Shown piece after piece: positions 43,636 to 52,047 of a stretch of DNA of 64,000 nt. Below the pieces are notes generated by a model. It did not search any database, was not told where the DNA came from, and saw only the letters and a list, made by a program, of their open reading frames with translations. Source of the DNA: Salinarchaeum sp. Harcht-Bsk1 (lineage in GTDB: Archaea; Halobacteriota; Halobacteria; Halobacteriales; Salinarchaeaceae); assembly GCF_000403645.1 (NCBI RefSeq), contig NC_021313.1:868001-932000 (forward strand), in the 5' to 3' direction. Every line of letters begins with the position of its first letter. The first letter of the stretch is position 1. Made by a program: the position numbers and the translations under genes.

Positions 43636-44355
43636 ATGCAACGTCGCACGTACGTGGCAGGCATCGCGAGCGCACTGACTGCGGGACTGGCCGGCTGCTC
43701 GGCACTCGGGTCGGGTGGTGATGGTGACGACGGAAGCGACGGCAGTGGGACGGACAACACGGACGGAAACAACTCACACGGCGACGGCGGTACGGGGGAC
43801 GACAGTGGCGGCGGCAACGGCACCGACCCCGGCGGCGACCCACCGAGTCCCTCGCTCGTCAACGGCTCCTTCGAGGACGGCCTCGAGGGCTGGACCGTCG
43901 GGAAGGACCTCCCGCCCAAGCCCGGCGAGGACAGCGGCACCGTCGACCACGACGTCACCACGAGCAGCGACACCGGAATCGAGGCGTCCGACGGCGAGAC
44001 GGTGCTCAAGTTCACCCTCTCCGGGCGGGCCGACGACGGCACCCTCTGGGTCGAGCAGGAGGTCGACTTCGCCGACGCGGCCACCGTCGAACTCGACGTC
44101 TACAGCGAGCAGGAGTCGTTCAACGAGATCGGACAGATCGCCGTCTTCGCTGGCGAGAAGCCCGAGGGCGGCCTCGTCGAGGAGGACTTCAACCGCGAGC
44201 ACCCCACAGAGAACCACCAGGGCTGGAAGACGTTCCGCTACGACGTGGCCGACCTGACCGGAACCGGCACCCTCGCCGTCGGCCTGAACATCGTCTGGGA
44301 GACCGAGATCGTGCGGCTCTACGACGACGTGCAGCTCGTGACGATCGAGGAGTAG
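43636..44355 (+). CDS. Tat-exported lipoprotein with C-terminal beta domain
   Basis: This is a 239-residue secreted protein. The N-terminus has a twin-arginine signal (QRRTYVAGIASAL) and a lipobox LAGC, so the mature protein would be anchored through Cys21. A low-complexity Gly/Asp/Asn/Thr spacer of about 55 residues follows, then a beta-rich domain (VNGSFEDGLEGWTVG, YSEQESFNEIGQIAVFAGEK, GLNIVWETEIVRLYDDVQLV) resembling a jelly-roll carbohydrate-binding module. No catalytic residues are evident. LemA and GIDE genes follow. Confidence 0.8.
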   Translation: MQRRTYVAGIASALTAGLAGCSALGSGGDGDDGSDGSGTDNTDGNNSHGDGGTGDDSGGGNGTDPGGDPPSPSLVNGSFEDGLEGWTVGKDLPPKPGEDSGTVDHDVTTSSDTGIEASDGETVLKFTLSGRADDGTLWVEQEVDFADAATVELDVYSEQESFNEIGQIAVFAGEKPEGGLVEEDFNREHPTENHQGWKTFRYDVADLTGTGTLAVGLNIVWETEIVRLYDDVQLVTIEE

Positions 44356-44451
44356 CGAGACCGAGGCTGCTGGAGCGGGCGGAGACGGTCCGTCGAAGCG
44401 GCCGAACCGACCGAAACGGCTTTGATTCAGCTCTGCGCGACGTGTACTATC

Positions 44452-45030
44452 ATGGTCATCTGGATCGTCGCGGGGTTCGTCGCGCTCGTCCTGCTCGTGT
44501 TGCTGGTCGCCTACACGGTCAGCATCTACAACCAGCTGGTCAGCCTCCGGGAGCGGGTCGACCAGGCCAAGCAGAACATCGACGTCCTGCTGAAGCAACG
44601 CCAGGACGAACTCACGAAGCTCATCGACGCCGCCCAGGAGTTCATGGACCACGAGGAGCAGGTCCTTACCCAGCTTACCGAGGCCCGGGAAGCCGCCGAA
44701 CGTGCGTCCTCACCCGCCGAAGAGGCCGCCGCGGACCAGCAGATCCGCCAGGCGCTGATGGACTTCGAGGCGCGGGCCGAAGCCTACCCCGACCTCCGAT
44801 CGCAGACGAACATGCTCCAGTTCCAGGAGCGCATCTCCGAGATCGAATCCCAGATCGCCGATCGCCGGGAGTTCTACAACGAGGCCGTCACGCAGAACAA
44901 CACCCGGATCGCCCAGTTCCCCTACGTCCTCATCGCGCGGCAGTTCGGCTTCCAGGAGCGAGAGCTGTTCGAGGCGACCGAAGCGGAGAAAGCAGACGTC
45001 GACGTCGGCGCGGCGTTCTCCGAGAACTGA
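44452..45030 (+). CDS. LemA-family membrane protein
   Basis: This is a 192-residue protein with one N-terminal membrane helix (VIWIVAGFVALVLLVLLVAY) followed by a long helical domain (YNQLVSLRERVDQAKQNIDV, RQDELTKLIDAAQEFMDHEE), the LemA pattern. LemA proteins are anchored in the membrane with a cytoplasmic or external helical bundle; the function is unclear. The GIDE-like gene starts two bases after its stop, so the two form an operon and probably act together. Confidence 0.92.
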   Translation: MVIWIVAGFVALVLLVLLVAYTVSIYNQLVSLRERVDQAKQNIDVLLKQRQDELTKLIDAAQEFMDHEEQVLTQLTEAREAAERASSPAEEAAADQQIRQALMDFEARAEAYPDLRSQTNMLQFQERISEIESQIADRREFYNEAVTQNNTRIAQFPYVLIARQFGFQERELFEATEAEKADVDVGAAFSEN

Positions 45031-45032
45031 CG

Positions 45033-45998
45033 ATGGCCGTGACGATCGCACCGTCGACCCTCTTGGTCGACGCCACTGCCGCGTCGACGTGGGTACTCCA
45101 GTCGGGGTCGGAAGGCAGTGACGACGGCGAACTGTTCCTCTTCCTCCTGATCGGCTTTCTCGGCGGCCTCTACCTCATTTACGACGGGTTCGACACCTGG
45201 CAGCTCTCCCGCCTCGTGCAGGATACGCCGACCTCGAAGGTCCGCTCGATGTCCGTCGGGCGCGTCGAACTCGAGGGCACAGCGCACAAGCGCGACGCCA
45301 GTGTCACCCCGCCGATCGCCGACGAGGAGTGCCTCTACGTCGACTGGAAAGCGGAGAAGCGCGAGCGCCGCGTCGACGACGACGGCAACGTCCACTACGA
45401 GTGGGTGACGATCGCGTCGGGCGAGCGGACACTCGCGTTCGATCTCGAGGACGATACCGGTTCGGTGTTGATTCGCGCGGACCACGACGACCCCGAATTC
45501 GACATCAATCGCGACGGCCACCGGCGGGAGCACACGTACCATTCAGGCGAATCGGCACCGGACGAGGTCCGCCGCTTCGTCCGCGCGAAGGGCGATCCGG
45601 CGGCAGTCGCGACCACGCCAGCTGCGTCGGAGGAAGCAGACGGTTTTCTCGACGACGTCGCTGACTTCGCGAGCGACCTCGCTACCGACTCACTGGACGA
45701 CACGGGGAACAGACGCCGGTACAGCGAGAACGTGCTCCCGGTGGGTAGTCACGTCTACGTCTTCGGCAGCGCCGAGCCTCGCGAGGGAGCCACCATGGAG
45801 ACGTCGGAGGCTGACCTGCTCGCGGTCAGCCGCGATCCAGGCAGCGACGAGTTCCTCGTCTCGGATTCGACGGAGGAGAAACTCCAAGACAGCTACGGCA
45901 CGTGGGGGCCGATCGAGGTCGGCGGCGGGCTCCTGTTGAGCGCGGGCTGTCTGTTCGTCCTGCTGTGGAAGTACCGGCTCCACGAACTGGTCGTCTGA
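45033..45998 (+). CDS. GIDE/MULAN-like membrane protein
   Basis: This is a 321-residue protein with an N-terminal helix (LFLFLLIGFLGGLYLIYDGF), a soluble domain of about 220 residues with GRVELEGTAHKR, ECLYVDWKAEKRERR, and a second helix near the C-terminus (LLLSAGCLFVLLWKYRL). The layout and motifs match the GIDE domain of MULAN-type membrane E3 ligases but no RING finger is present. In archaea GIDE is often encoded beside LemA; the start codon here is two bases past the LemA stop. Confidence 0.88.
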   Translation: MAVTIAPSTLLVDATAASTWVLQSGSEGSDDGELFLFLLIGFLGGLYLIYDGFDTWQLSRLVQDTPTSKVRSMSVGRVELEGTAHKRDASVTPPIADEECLYVDWKAEKRERRVDDDGNVHYEWVTIASGERTLAFDLEDDTGSVLIRADHDDPEFDINRDGHRREHTYHSGESAPDEVRRFVRAKGDPAAVATTPAASEEADGFLDDVADFASDLATDSLDDTGNRRRYSENVLPVGSHVYVFGSAEPREGATMETSEADLLAVSRDPGSDEFLVSDSTEEKLQDSYGTWGPIEVGGGLLLSAGCLFVLLWKYRLHELVV

Positions 45999-46509
45999 AG
46001 GCGGCGTGCGTCGACCTGGACTGACGGTACGATGGAGAGCGAGGGAGTGCAGTGAACGGTATCGTGCAGTTTCTCGTCGATCGCGAGACGACTGGCTCTG
46101 CCGCTCACCCCCTCGCGGTGCCCGCCCCATTCGATTTCGAACTCGACACGTGAAACGGTCGTAATGCCGGCCGGCCGTCGCGTTCGGCTCCGACCTCGAC
46201 CGTCTGGTGGCAGACGGTGGCATCGTCACGGACGGTCGGCGGCGGAGAGGGCGGTGTCGTCGCCGGAATCGAACGTGGCTGCGACTCGGCGAAGCGACGA
46301 CGGGACTCCGCTCGACCTGGGATCCCTCCGACCGAAGGGCGCTGCGAGCATTCGGATAGCTCCTATGACACGTAAACGGGGACGCGGGGGTGTGACCGAC
46401 CAGATTCGAGTCGGCCCCGAGTACCCCCGGCAGCCGATCGACGGCAGGTGAGGCAACCACTGTGGAGGTCGCGGGGATCTTTTTGTCATCGCTCGACAAA
46501 TTTGGAGTC
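45999..46509. other. Gene-poor interval between GIDE and AI-2E genes
   Basis: About 510 bases carry only short frames. A 28-codon frame (46366-46452) reads like shadow sequence and I do not call it. A TATA-like ATCTTTTTG at about 46479-46487 belongs to the following permease gene. No RNA or repeat is recognised. Confidence 0.6.
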
Positions 46510-47526
46510 GTGAACCTCAGCAAGGGGTTTGTCCTCGCCCTCGTCGCCACCCTCCTGGTGCTCTCGGCGATGCTGATCCAGCCGTTTCTCCAGTACGTCC
46601 TCGCCGCAGTCCTCATCGCCTACCTGCTCTATCCGCTCCAGATTCGACTCGAAGCGCACGTGTCACCCGCGTTGGCCGCACTTTCGCTCGTGTTCGTGGC
46701 AGTCGCTGGATTCGTCACCCCGTTCGTGGTGATCCTTGCGACCGTCCTGGAGAGTGCCGACCGGATTCCCCGGGACCTCGACGCCGAACAGGGACAGCTC
46801 GAGGGGATCGAAACACGGATCGAGGAGCTCACCGGACTCGAGGTCGACATCGTAGGCGCACTCGTCGGCTCGGGACAGGAGTTCGGAACGATCGTGTTCG
46901 AACGGTCGATCCAGGCGATCGGGACGATTACCTTCCACCTCATCGGGATCCTGTTGGCACTCTTTCTCGTCTACTACTTGCTCAAAGACGGTGACGACCT
47001 CTTCGACTGGCTCCTGCGGACGGTTCCCCTCCCGACGGACGTCCAGCACGATCTCTACGACGAGATCGACGACGTGATGTGGGGCGTTCTCTTCGGGCAC
47101 GTGTTCGTCGCCATCGTCCAGGGGGTCGTCGCCGGCATCGGATTCGCCGCTACCGGCGTTCCCAACGCGGTGTTCTGGACGGCCGTCATGATAGTTCTCG
47201 CAATGGTACCGCTCATCGGTGCGATCCCCGTCTGGGGCGGGGCGGTGGTGTACCTGTATCTCACCGGCGAACCGCTGCTCGCCGTCGGATTGTTCGTGTA
47301 CAGCGTCGTCGTGGTCGGACTCACCGACGACTATCTCCGTCCATTCGCCGTCGACAGGTACGCGAAGCTCAACCCCGCCGTCATCCTCCTCGGTATTCTC
47401 GGCGGCGCCTACGCGTTCGGGATTATGGGACTGTTCTTCGGTCCCGTCGTCCTCGGGGCACTCAAAGCCACGCTTCGCGTCGGGCTGGAGAACTGGTCCC
47501 GGATCGGAGGGAGCGACGTTCGCTGA
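46510..47526 (+). CDS. AI-2E-family (PerM-like) transporter
   Basis: This is a 338-residue membrane protein with about eight helices. It has ALVATLLVLSAMLIQPFLQY near the start and the family signature FAVDRYAKLNPAVILLGILGGAYAFGIMGLFFGPVVLG at the end (positions about 285-325). Members export small molecules or Na+/H+-coupled solutes; the AI-2 name does not prove its substrate. I start it at GTG 46510 because a T-rich TATA-like element is about 28 bases upstream; GTG 46462 gives 16 more residues. It converges on the truncated P-type ATPase gene. Confidence 0.9.
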   Translation: MNLSKGFVLALVATLLVLSAMLIQPFLQYVLAAVLIAYLLYPLQIRLEAHVSPALAALSLVFVAVAGFVTPFVVILATVLESADRIPRDLDAEQGQLEGIETRIEELTGLEVDIVGALVGSGQEFGTIVFERSIQAIGTITFHLIGILLALFLVYYLLKDGDDLFDWLLRTVPLPTDVQHDLYDEIDDVMWGVLFGHVFVAIVQGVVAGIGFAATGVPNAVFWTAVMIVLAMVPLIGAIPVWGGAVVYLYLTGEPLLAVGLFVYSVVVVGLTDDYLRPFAVDRYAKLNPAVILLGILGGAYAFGIMGLFFGPVVLGALKATLRVGLENWSRIGGSDVR

Positions 47527-47540
47527 CGGACCGATCGAAT

Positions 47541-48509
47541 TCAGCGGGAGAACAGACGTCCGAGCCTCGTTCCAAGGTTCGGCGTCCCAACTCGGCGGCG
47601 AAACTCCAGGACGACCTGTCCAGCGCCGAGGGGAAGCAGGCTCATCCCGAGTACGACGAGCCAGCTTTCGGGGCCGATGGGCGTGGTGCTCAGTGCCAGC
47701 GACACGCCCGGCAGGTACAGCGTGCCGATCACCAGCGAGGCAGACAGAACGAGGGCGCCCCAGACGTACGGGTTCCTGGTAACCTCGTTCCGTACGATGC
47801 CCGACGCGAGCTCGCGCATGTTGAACACGTGCCAGAGCTGGGCGAACGCGAGCGTGAGGAACGACATGGTGACGACCGCTTCGGCGGTCCCCCGCGTTAC
47901 GCTCGTCCCCTTGTAGAGCATGTTCTCTCGCTCGGCGAGGGGCGCGTCTTCCTCGAGGACCTCGCTCGTCTTTCCGACTGGAACGGACTCGCCGGTAAGC
48001 GCCGATTCGTCGGCCTGGAGCTTGGAGGGGTCGATCACCCGAAGGTCGGCCGGAACGACGTTCCCGGCGTCGAGGAGCACCACGTCTCCCGGCACCAGGT
48101 CCTCCGCGGGGACTTTCTCGACCTCCCCATCTCGACGAACGCGAGCCTCGATCTCCGTCATCTCCTGGAGGCTCTCCATCGACTTGATGGCCCGCAGCTC
48201 CGTGACGAACCCGATGAGTCCGTTGATGAGGAGGACGACGAGGATGGAGACGCCCTCGATGGTCTCGTCGAGTGCAAAGGCTGCCACTCCCGCCACCGCC
48301 AGCAGCAGGACGATGAAGCTCTTGAACTGGTCCGCCAGCACGTTCCACCAGTCCCGTCGTTCGGCCTCGCGCAGCGCATTCGGGCCGACCCGCTCGCGTC
48401 GCGTTTCGACGTCGTCCTCGCTCAGCCCCTCCTCGGCAGAAACGTCGTAGTGAGCGAGGGTCTCGGCCGAGGACTTGGCCCACGGCGTTCGAATCGGGTG
48501 TTCGTCCAT
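47541..48509 (-). CDS. P-type cation ATPase lacking the phosphorylation and nucleotide domains
   Basis: This is a 322-residue protein. Residues 1-213 are a normal P2-type ATPase start: regulatory segment, M1-M2, and the actuator domain with LTGES at 171-175. At residue 213/214 it joins directly to helices like M8-M10 (TMSFLTLAFAQLWHVFNMR, NPYVWGALVLSASLVIGTLY). The DKTGT phosphorylation site, the nucleotide domain, GDGxND and M3-M7 are missing, about 500 residues. The reading frame is intact and the codon use normal. ATP-driven transport is impossible; it is either a pseudogene made by an in-frame deletion or a retained regulatory fragment. A usp relic follows upstream. Confidence 0.9.
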   Translation of the reverse strand: MDEHPIRTPWAKSSAETLAHYDVSAEEGLSEDDVETRRERVGPNALREAERRDWWNVLADQFKSFIVLLLAVAGVAAFALDETIEGVSILVVLLINGLIGFVTELRAIKSMESLQEMTEIEARVRRDGEVEKVPAEDLVPGDVVLLDAGNVVPADLRVIDPSKLQADESALTGESVPVGKTSEVLEEDAPLAERENMLYKGTSVTRGTAEAVVTMSFLTLAFAQLWHVFNMRELASGIVRNEVTRNPYVWGALVLSASLVIGTLYLPGVSLALSTTPIGPESWLVVLGMSLLPLGAGQVVLEFRRRVGTPNLGTRLGRLFSR

Positions 48510-48536
48510 CTGCGGCGGAAAAGTCCTTGCGAGTAG

Positions 48537-48824
48537 CTAACATCGAGAGCCGGTAAAAAACATCGTGCATAGCTTCGCCACACTGTTCACGCCCTCCTGG
48601 TCACCGGATACCACCGTCAGATGCGAGGGTTCGGTCGCAGGGACCCGAACCGTCAAAACGGGAACGGGAGTCGTGCGGAGGAGGGAGTCAGTGACGCTGC
48701 CCAGCACGTACAGATCGGGGCCAGTTCGCCTTCGCGGGCCGACGACAGATCACGTGGAGACGCCCGCCTCGGCACAGTCGAGCAGTTCGATCTCGATGAC
48801 CTCGATGCAGGCATCCGCCGCCGT
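48537..48824 (-). pseudogene. UspA relic (N-terminally truncated, internal stop)
   Basis: One minus-strand frame directly after the DUF1328 stop encodes a degraded Usp C-terminal half: EVIEIELLDCAEAGVST, then a TGA at 48750-48752, then about 13 residues, then DLYVLGSVTDSLLRTTPVP and VLTVR, which is the classic Usp ATP-loop/final strand. The N-terminal half is missing and about a dozen residues appear lost around the stop. The frame runs on to a TAG at 48537. It sits between DUF1328 and the core-less P-type ATPase on the same strand. Confidence 0.75.
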
Positions 48825-49058
48825 TCACAACAACAGCGCGACGACCGCCAGGACCACGAAGATGATCACCAGCCACTTCCCGATCGCCATGGACACGCCC
48901 GCGACGTCCCCGGCGCCCAGGACCGCGGCGACGATCGCGAGGACGAAAAACAGGATCGCCCACTCGAGGAACGCGCCGGTGAAGAACTGGGCTGGGACCG
49001 TCGTCGCAGCCGTGAGGCCGTCGCTCACCGCCGTGACTGCCGTGGTTTGGGGGAGCAT
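48825..49058 (-). CDS. DUF1328-family small membrane protein
   Basis: This is a 77-residue protein. After a 28-residue leader comes the DUF1328 core ([40 protein letters not shown]), two membrane helices with the conserved Gly-rich turn. The family is a stress-linked inner-membrane protein in bacteria and archaea of unknown function. ATG 49058 is the first in frame. The UspA relic begins in the base after its stop. Confidence 0.88.
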   Translation of the reverse strand: MLPQTTAVTAVSDGLTAATTVPAQFFTGAFLEWAILFFVLAIVAAVLGAGDVAGVSMAIGKWLVIIFVVLAVVALLL

Positions 49059-49125
49059 CGATCTCGAAAAACGGCCGCCGGACCGGTGTCGCTGGTGCTT
49101 GCACGTGCCGGGGAGTGATACGGGA

Positions 49126-49177
49126 CAGATCGCGGTGCCGCGGATCCGCGCCGCCGGAGTCCCGGCACCGCGATCTG
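49126..49177. repeat. Perfect 15-bp inverted repeat (strong hairpin)
   Basis: CAGATCGCGGTGCCG (49126-49140) and its exact reverse complement (49163-49177) flank a 22-base spacer between the epimerase 3' end and DUF1328. It would form a stable RNA hairpin; it could be a processing/termination structure or the pair of ends of a small vanished element. No protein is encoded in it. Confidence 0.75.
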
Positions 49178-49294
49178 CCCACTGGCCGAGTACGTTCCAA
49201 CAGTGCCGAACGGTGCCGAGCGATCGACCCGTGACGAACGTCCGAACGGAGCCGAGGGTCGAACAGTTCGATAACGAAATCCTCGACGCCGCGA

Positions 49295-50314
49295 CTACCG
49301 ATCCGATCCGTCGATCTGCGCCTGGAACTCCTCCGTCGCGTCGCGCCAGGCGTCGATGATCGCGTCGTCGTTCTGGCTGTCCCAGGCGTCGACCTCGTCG
49401 TGCTCGTCGAGCCAGGAGACGGTGCGCCGGACGCCCTCCTCGAAGGAGACGGTGTACTCGAAGTCGAGGTCGCGTCGGGCCTTGCTGTTGTCGAACACCG
49501 TCGAGAACTGGAAGTGGTCCATGAGCATGTCGGTGCGATCCGGGGCGACGGCGCGGAGCTGGTCGGTCGGGACGTGCACGAGCTCGGGCTCTGGCGCGTC
49601 GAGCGCCGCGGCGACCGTCTCGTGGTACTGGTCCCAGGTGATGACCTCCTCGCTGGTGACGTGGTAGGCCTCGCCGTAGGCGGCGTCGTTGCCGACGGCG
49701 TTCACGAAGGCGTTGGCCACGTCGTCGCGGTGGCAGGGGCCCCACAGCGACTGGCCGGAACCGTGGACGAGGATCGGCTTGCCCTTTCGGATCCGGTCGA
49801 CGTAGTAGGTGCCCATGCCGAGGCTGTGGAGGACCGGCCCGCTCTCGCCGTAGGTGCTCCAGGGGCGGATCACGGTCGTGGCGAATTCACCGTCGTCGTG
49901 TGCCTCCATGAACACGTCCTCGGCTGCAGCTTTGTTCGCGCCGTACTCGGAGACGGCGGGCTCGCGGGGGGCGTCCTCCTGAACGGGATTCGTCGCGAGC
50001 GGGCGGTGATAGACGTCGACCGTCGAGCAGAAGACGTACTGCTCGATCTCGCCGCCGAAGACCTCGACGGCCTCGCGGGCACGGTCGGGATGGAACAGGA
50101 ACATGTCGATCACGGCGTCGGGCTCGACCGCGTCCCTGGCCGCCGCGAGGTCGCCGGGATTCTCGCGGTCGCCGTGGACGAACTCGACGGCGTCGGGCAC
50201 CTGGGCGTCGGTCTCGCCGCGCGTGAAACAGGCGACGTCGTAGCCTTCGTCGACGAGCTGCCGGGTAATACCGGTACTGATCAGGCCAGTCCCGCCAATG
50301 AGGAGAACCTGCAT
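49295..50314 (-). CDS. NAD-dependent sugar epimerase/dehydratase-like SDR protein
   Basis: This is a 339-residue extended SDR. The Rossmann [14 protein letters not shown] binds the dinucleotide and YGANKAAAE contains the catalytic Tyr/Lys. The rest resembles CSP41/UDP-glucose epimerase-like proteins, but the sugar substrate is unknown. A TATA-like GTGTTTTG lies about 27 bases upstream of ATG 50314, implying a leaderless mRNA. Confidence 0.9.
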   Translation of the reverse strand: MQVLLIGGTGLISTGITRQLVDEGYDVACFTRGETDAQVPDAVEFVHGDRENPGDLAAARDAVEPDAVIDMFLFHPDRAREAVEVFGGEIEQYVFCSTVDVYHRPLATNPVQEDAPREPAVSEYGANKAAAEDVFMEAHDDGEFATTVIRPWSTYGESGPVLHSLGMGTYYVDRIRKGKPILVHGSGQSLWGPCHRDDVANAFVNAVGNDAAYGEAYHVTSEEVITWDQYHETVAAALDAPEPELVHVPTDQLRAVAPDRTDMLMDHFQFSTVFDNSKARRDLDFEYTVSFEEGVRRTVSWLDEHDEVDAWDSQNDDAIIDAWRDATEEFQAQIDGSDR

Positions 50315-50632
50315 ACTCGCGGGCCGTTCGCCCGCTACAAAACACCCGCGCCCCCGGCAGTGTAGGAGACGCGAGGTGCTCGTTCCCTGCGGCTCGTGAG
50401 GACGGCGTCGGTCGAAAGGGGCAGGCGCGGTGTAGGCCGGGTGTCGCACGTTGCCGTCCGGGCGCGGCAACGAGCCGGGTGCGAGCGCCTCGAGTCGTCT
50501 GCCGGTCCGACGTGAAAAGCGTCGAAAGCCGGCAATCCCCACTTACCATCCCCCGCACTTAAACGATGCCCCGGTAGCTGCCGCGCGTCCCGCCGTCGGT
50601 CTCCACTCAGGGGTGCAACCACTCGACAGTGC
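50315..50632. other. Intergenic interval with an 8-bp inverted repeat
   Basis: There are 318 bases between the nitrilase 3' end and the epimerase start. Apart from the epimerase TATA it holds CGTTGCCG (50449-50456) and its reverse complement (50465-50472), a small hairpin, and a TATA-like TTTAAG on the minus strand at about 50560. An ATG with an open frame on the minus strand follows the TATA but its codons look like shadow sequence. A small RNA cannot be excluded; no known RNA family is recognised. Confidence 0.5.
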
Positions 50633-51439
50633 TCACACCCGCCGATCGTCGAGCGCGGGGAAGTCCTCGCGAACCTCGGCCACGCGGTCGGGATCGACCG
50701 TCGCCGTGACGATCGCCGGCTCCGGACCGCTCGCCGAGATCGGCGTCCCCCACGGATCGAACACGGTCGAGCGCCCGAGCAAGGACGGGCCGTCGCGATC
50801 GACGGCCGCGCCGTTGACGGCCGCGACGTAGAGTTGGTTCTCGATCGCCCGGGCTCGCGGGAGCGTCTGCCAGTGCTCGACGCGGGGTTCCGGCCACGCG
50901 GAGGGGACGAGGATCAGCTCCACCCCCTGCTCGAGGAGGTCGCGGTACAGCTCCGGGAAGCGGAGGTCGTAGCAGGTCGTCACGCCGACGTCGATACCCT
51001 GGACGCTGGCGGTGTCGAGGCGCTCGCCCGGTACGAGCAGCTCGGCTTCCCGCGAGTCGTACCCGAAGAGGTGGTGTTTGCGATAGACCAGCTGGATCGC
51101 TCCGTCGGCGTCGAGCAGTACTGCGGTGTTCGCGAGCCCAGATTCCGCTGGCGTCTCGACCGACGCCGTCGCAGCGAGGTCCTCGACGATCGTGCCCGCG
51201 AGGACCGCGACCTCGTGCTCGATGGCAGCCGGTCGGAGCGCTTCGATCGTGGGGCCTTCCACCGGCTCCGCTGCCCGCTCGTAGGCGTCGAACGCGAAGT
51301 AGCCGGCGGTGACGATCTCGGGAAGTGCGACGAGATCCGCCCCCGCAGCCGCTGCCTCCGCGACGGCGTCGACCGCCCGCTCGCGGTTCGCGTCGATCGC
51401 GCCGTCCTCGATAGCGAGCTGGGCGAGCGCAAGCTTCAT
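50633..51439 (-). CDS. Carbon-nitrogen hydrolase (nitrilase superfamily amidase)
   Basis: This is a 268-residue enzyme with the Glu-Lys-Cys triad of the superfamily: Glu41 in LPEIVTAGY, Lys in VYRKHHLFGYD and Cys in TTCYDLRFPELYR. The HLFGYD context is typical of the NIT2/omega-amidase-like branch, which hydrolyses alpha-keto-acid amides or damaged metabolites. ATG 51439 is used; a longer frame adds 37 residues without similarity. No operon partner. Confidence 0.93.
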   Translation of the reverse strand: MKLALAQLAIEDGAIDANRERAVDAVAEAAAAGADLVALPEIVTAGYFAFDAYERAAEPVEGPTIEALRPAAIEHEVAVLAGTIVEDLAATASVETPAESGLANTAVLLDADGAIQLVYRKHHLFGYDSREAELLVPGERLDTASVQGIDVGVTTCYDLRFPELYRDLLEQGVELILVPSAWPEPRVEHWQTLPRARAIENQLYVAAVNGAAVDRDGPSLLGRSTVFDPWGTPISASGPEPAIVTATVDPDRVAEVREDFPALDDRRV

Positions 51440-52047
51440 GGCTCCCGCCTCCGCGCGACCGCCATCCGCGGACGGCCAGTCGTCGAGTGCCGTTGCACGA
51501 TCGACGGTCGCGTGGGAACGGGCAAAGACGTTCCGGCGCTGTAGCGGCACGTTCGCCGTGATCGCTCGCTACGGATCGCTGCGGTTCCGGCCACTGGATC
51601 GCCGCGGTTCCGCCCACTGGATCGCCTCGTCGTTTCCCGGGCGAGCGTGACCGCGTCGTGCAGCGGCGGAACGCCTAAGTACCGGTCGGGCCTCCTCTCG
51701 GGCAGTTCCGATGCTCGCCGTGCTGTGACTGGGCCTGGACTCGACAGGCCCACGGTCGATCGCCCCGATCGACAGCCGCAGCGACGCCACTCGATCGGCG
51801 GTCCGTCCTGACGTCGCTTCGAATGAGAGCGGCCCGAGCGCCTGTGTCCGTCCGTTCTGTGGAGCCGTAGCGCGAGCTAGCGACGACGCGACGATGCACG
51901 ACGACTGCGAATGCGACGATCCGAACACACGTACGCCGACCGACCCACGCGCCCTTCGACGCTGCCGGAGCGGGGCGCCCAGACGCATCGCCACACGAGT
52001 ACGACCGGAGCTGCAGCCGATAGCCGCGGACGCGGGGAGGGGCGTCG
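51440..52047. other. 608-base interval upstream of nitrilase and MATE genes
   Basis: The interval separates divergent genes. It contains a tandem repeat of 23 bp (51573-51595 and 51596-51618, two mismatches) plus 8 more matching bases, and a small perfect inverted repeat of GGGCCTG. Codon-like open frames here are not coding by composition. No tRNA or other RNA is seen; it probably holds the two promoters. Confidence 0.55.

Noticed and set aside
46366-46452. 28-codon frame in the GIDE/AI-2E interval
   Set aside because: It has an ATG and stop but lacks codon bias, conserved motif and a promoter at the right distance.
50340-50632. Minus-strand frame upstream of the epimerase as a gene
   Set aside because: It has a TATA-like element but an Arg-rich, motif-free product and overlaps the epimerase start.
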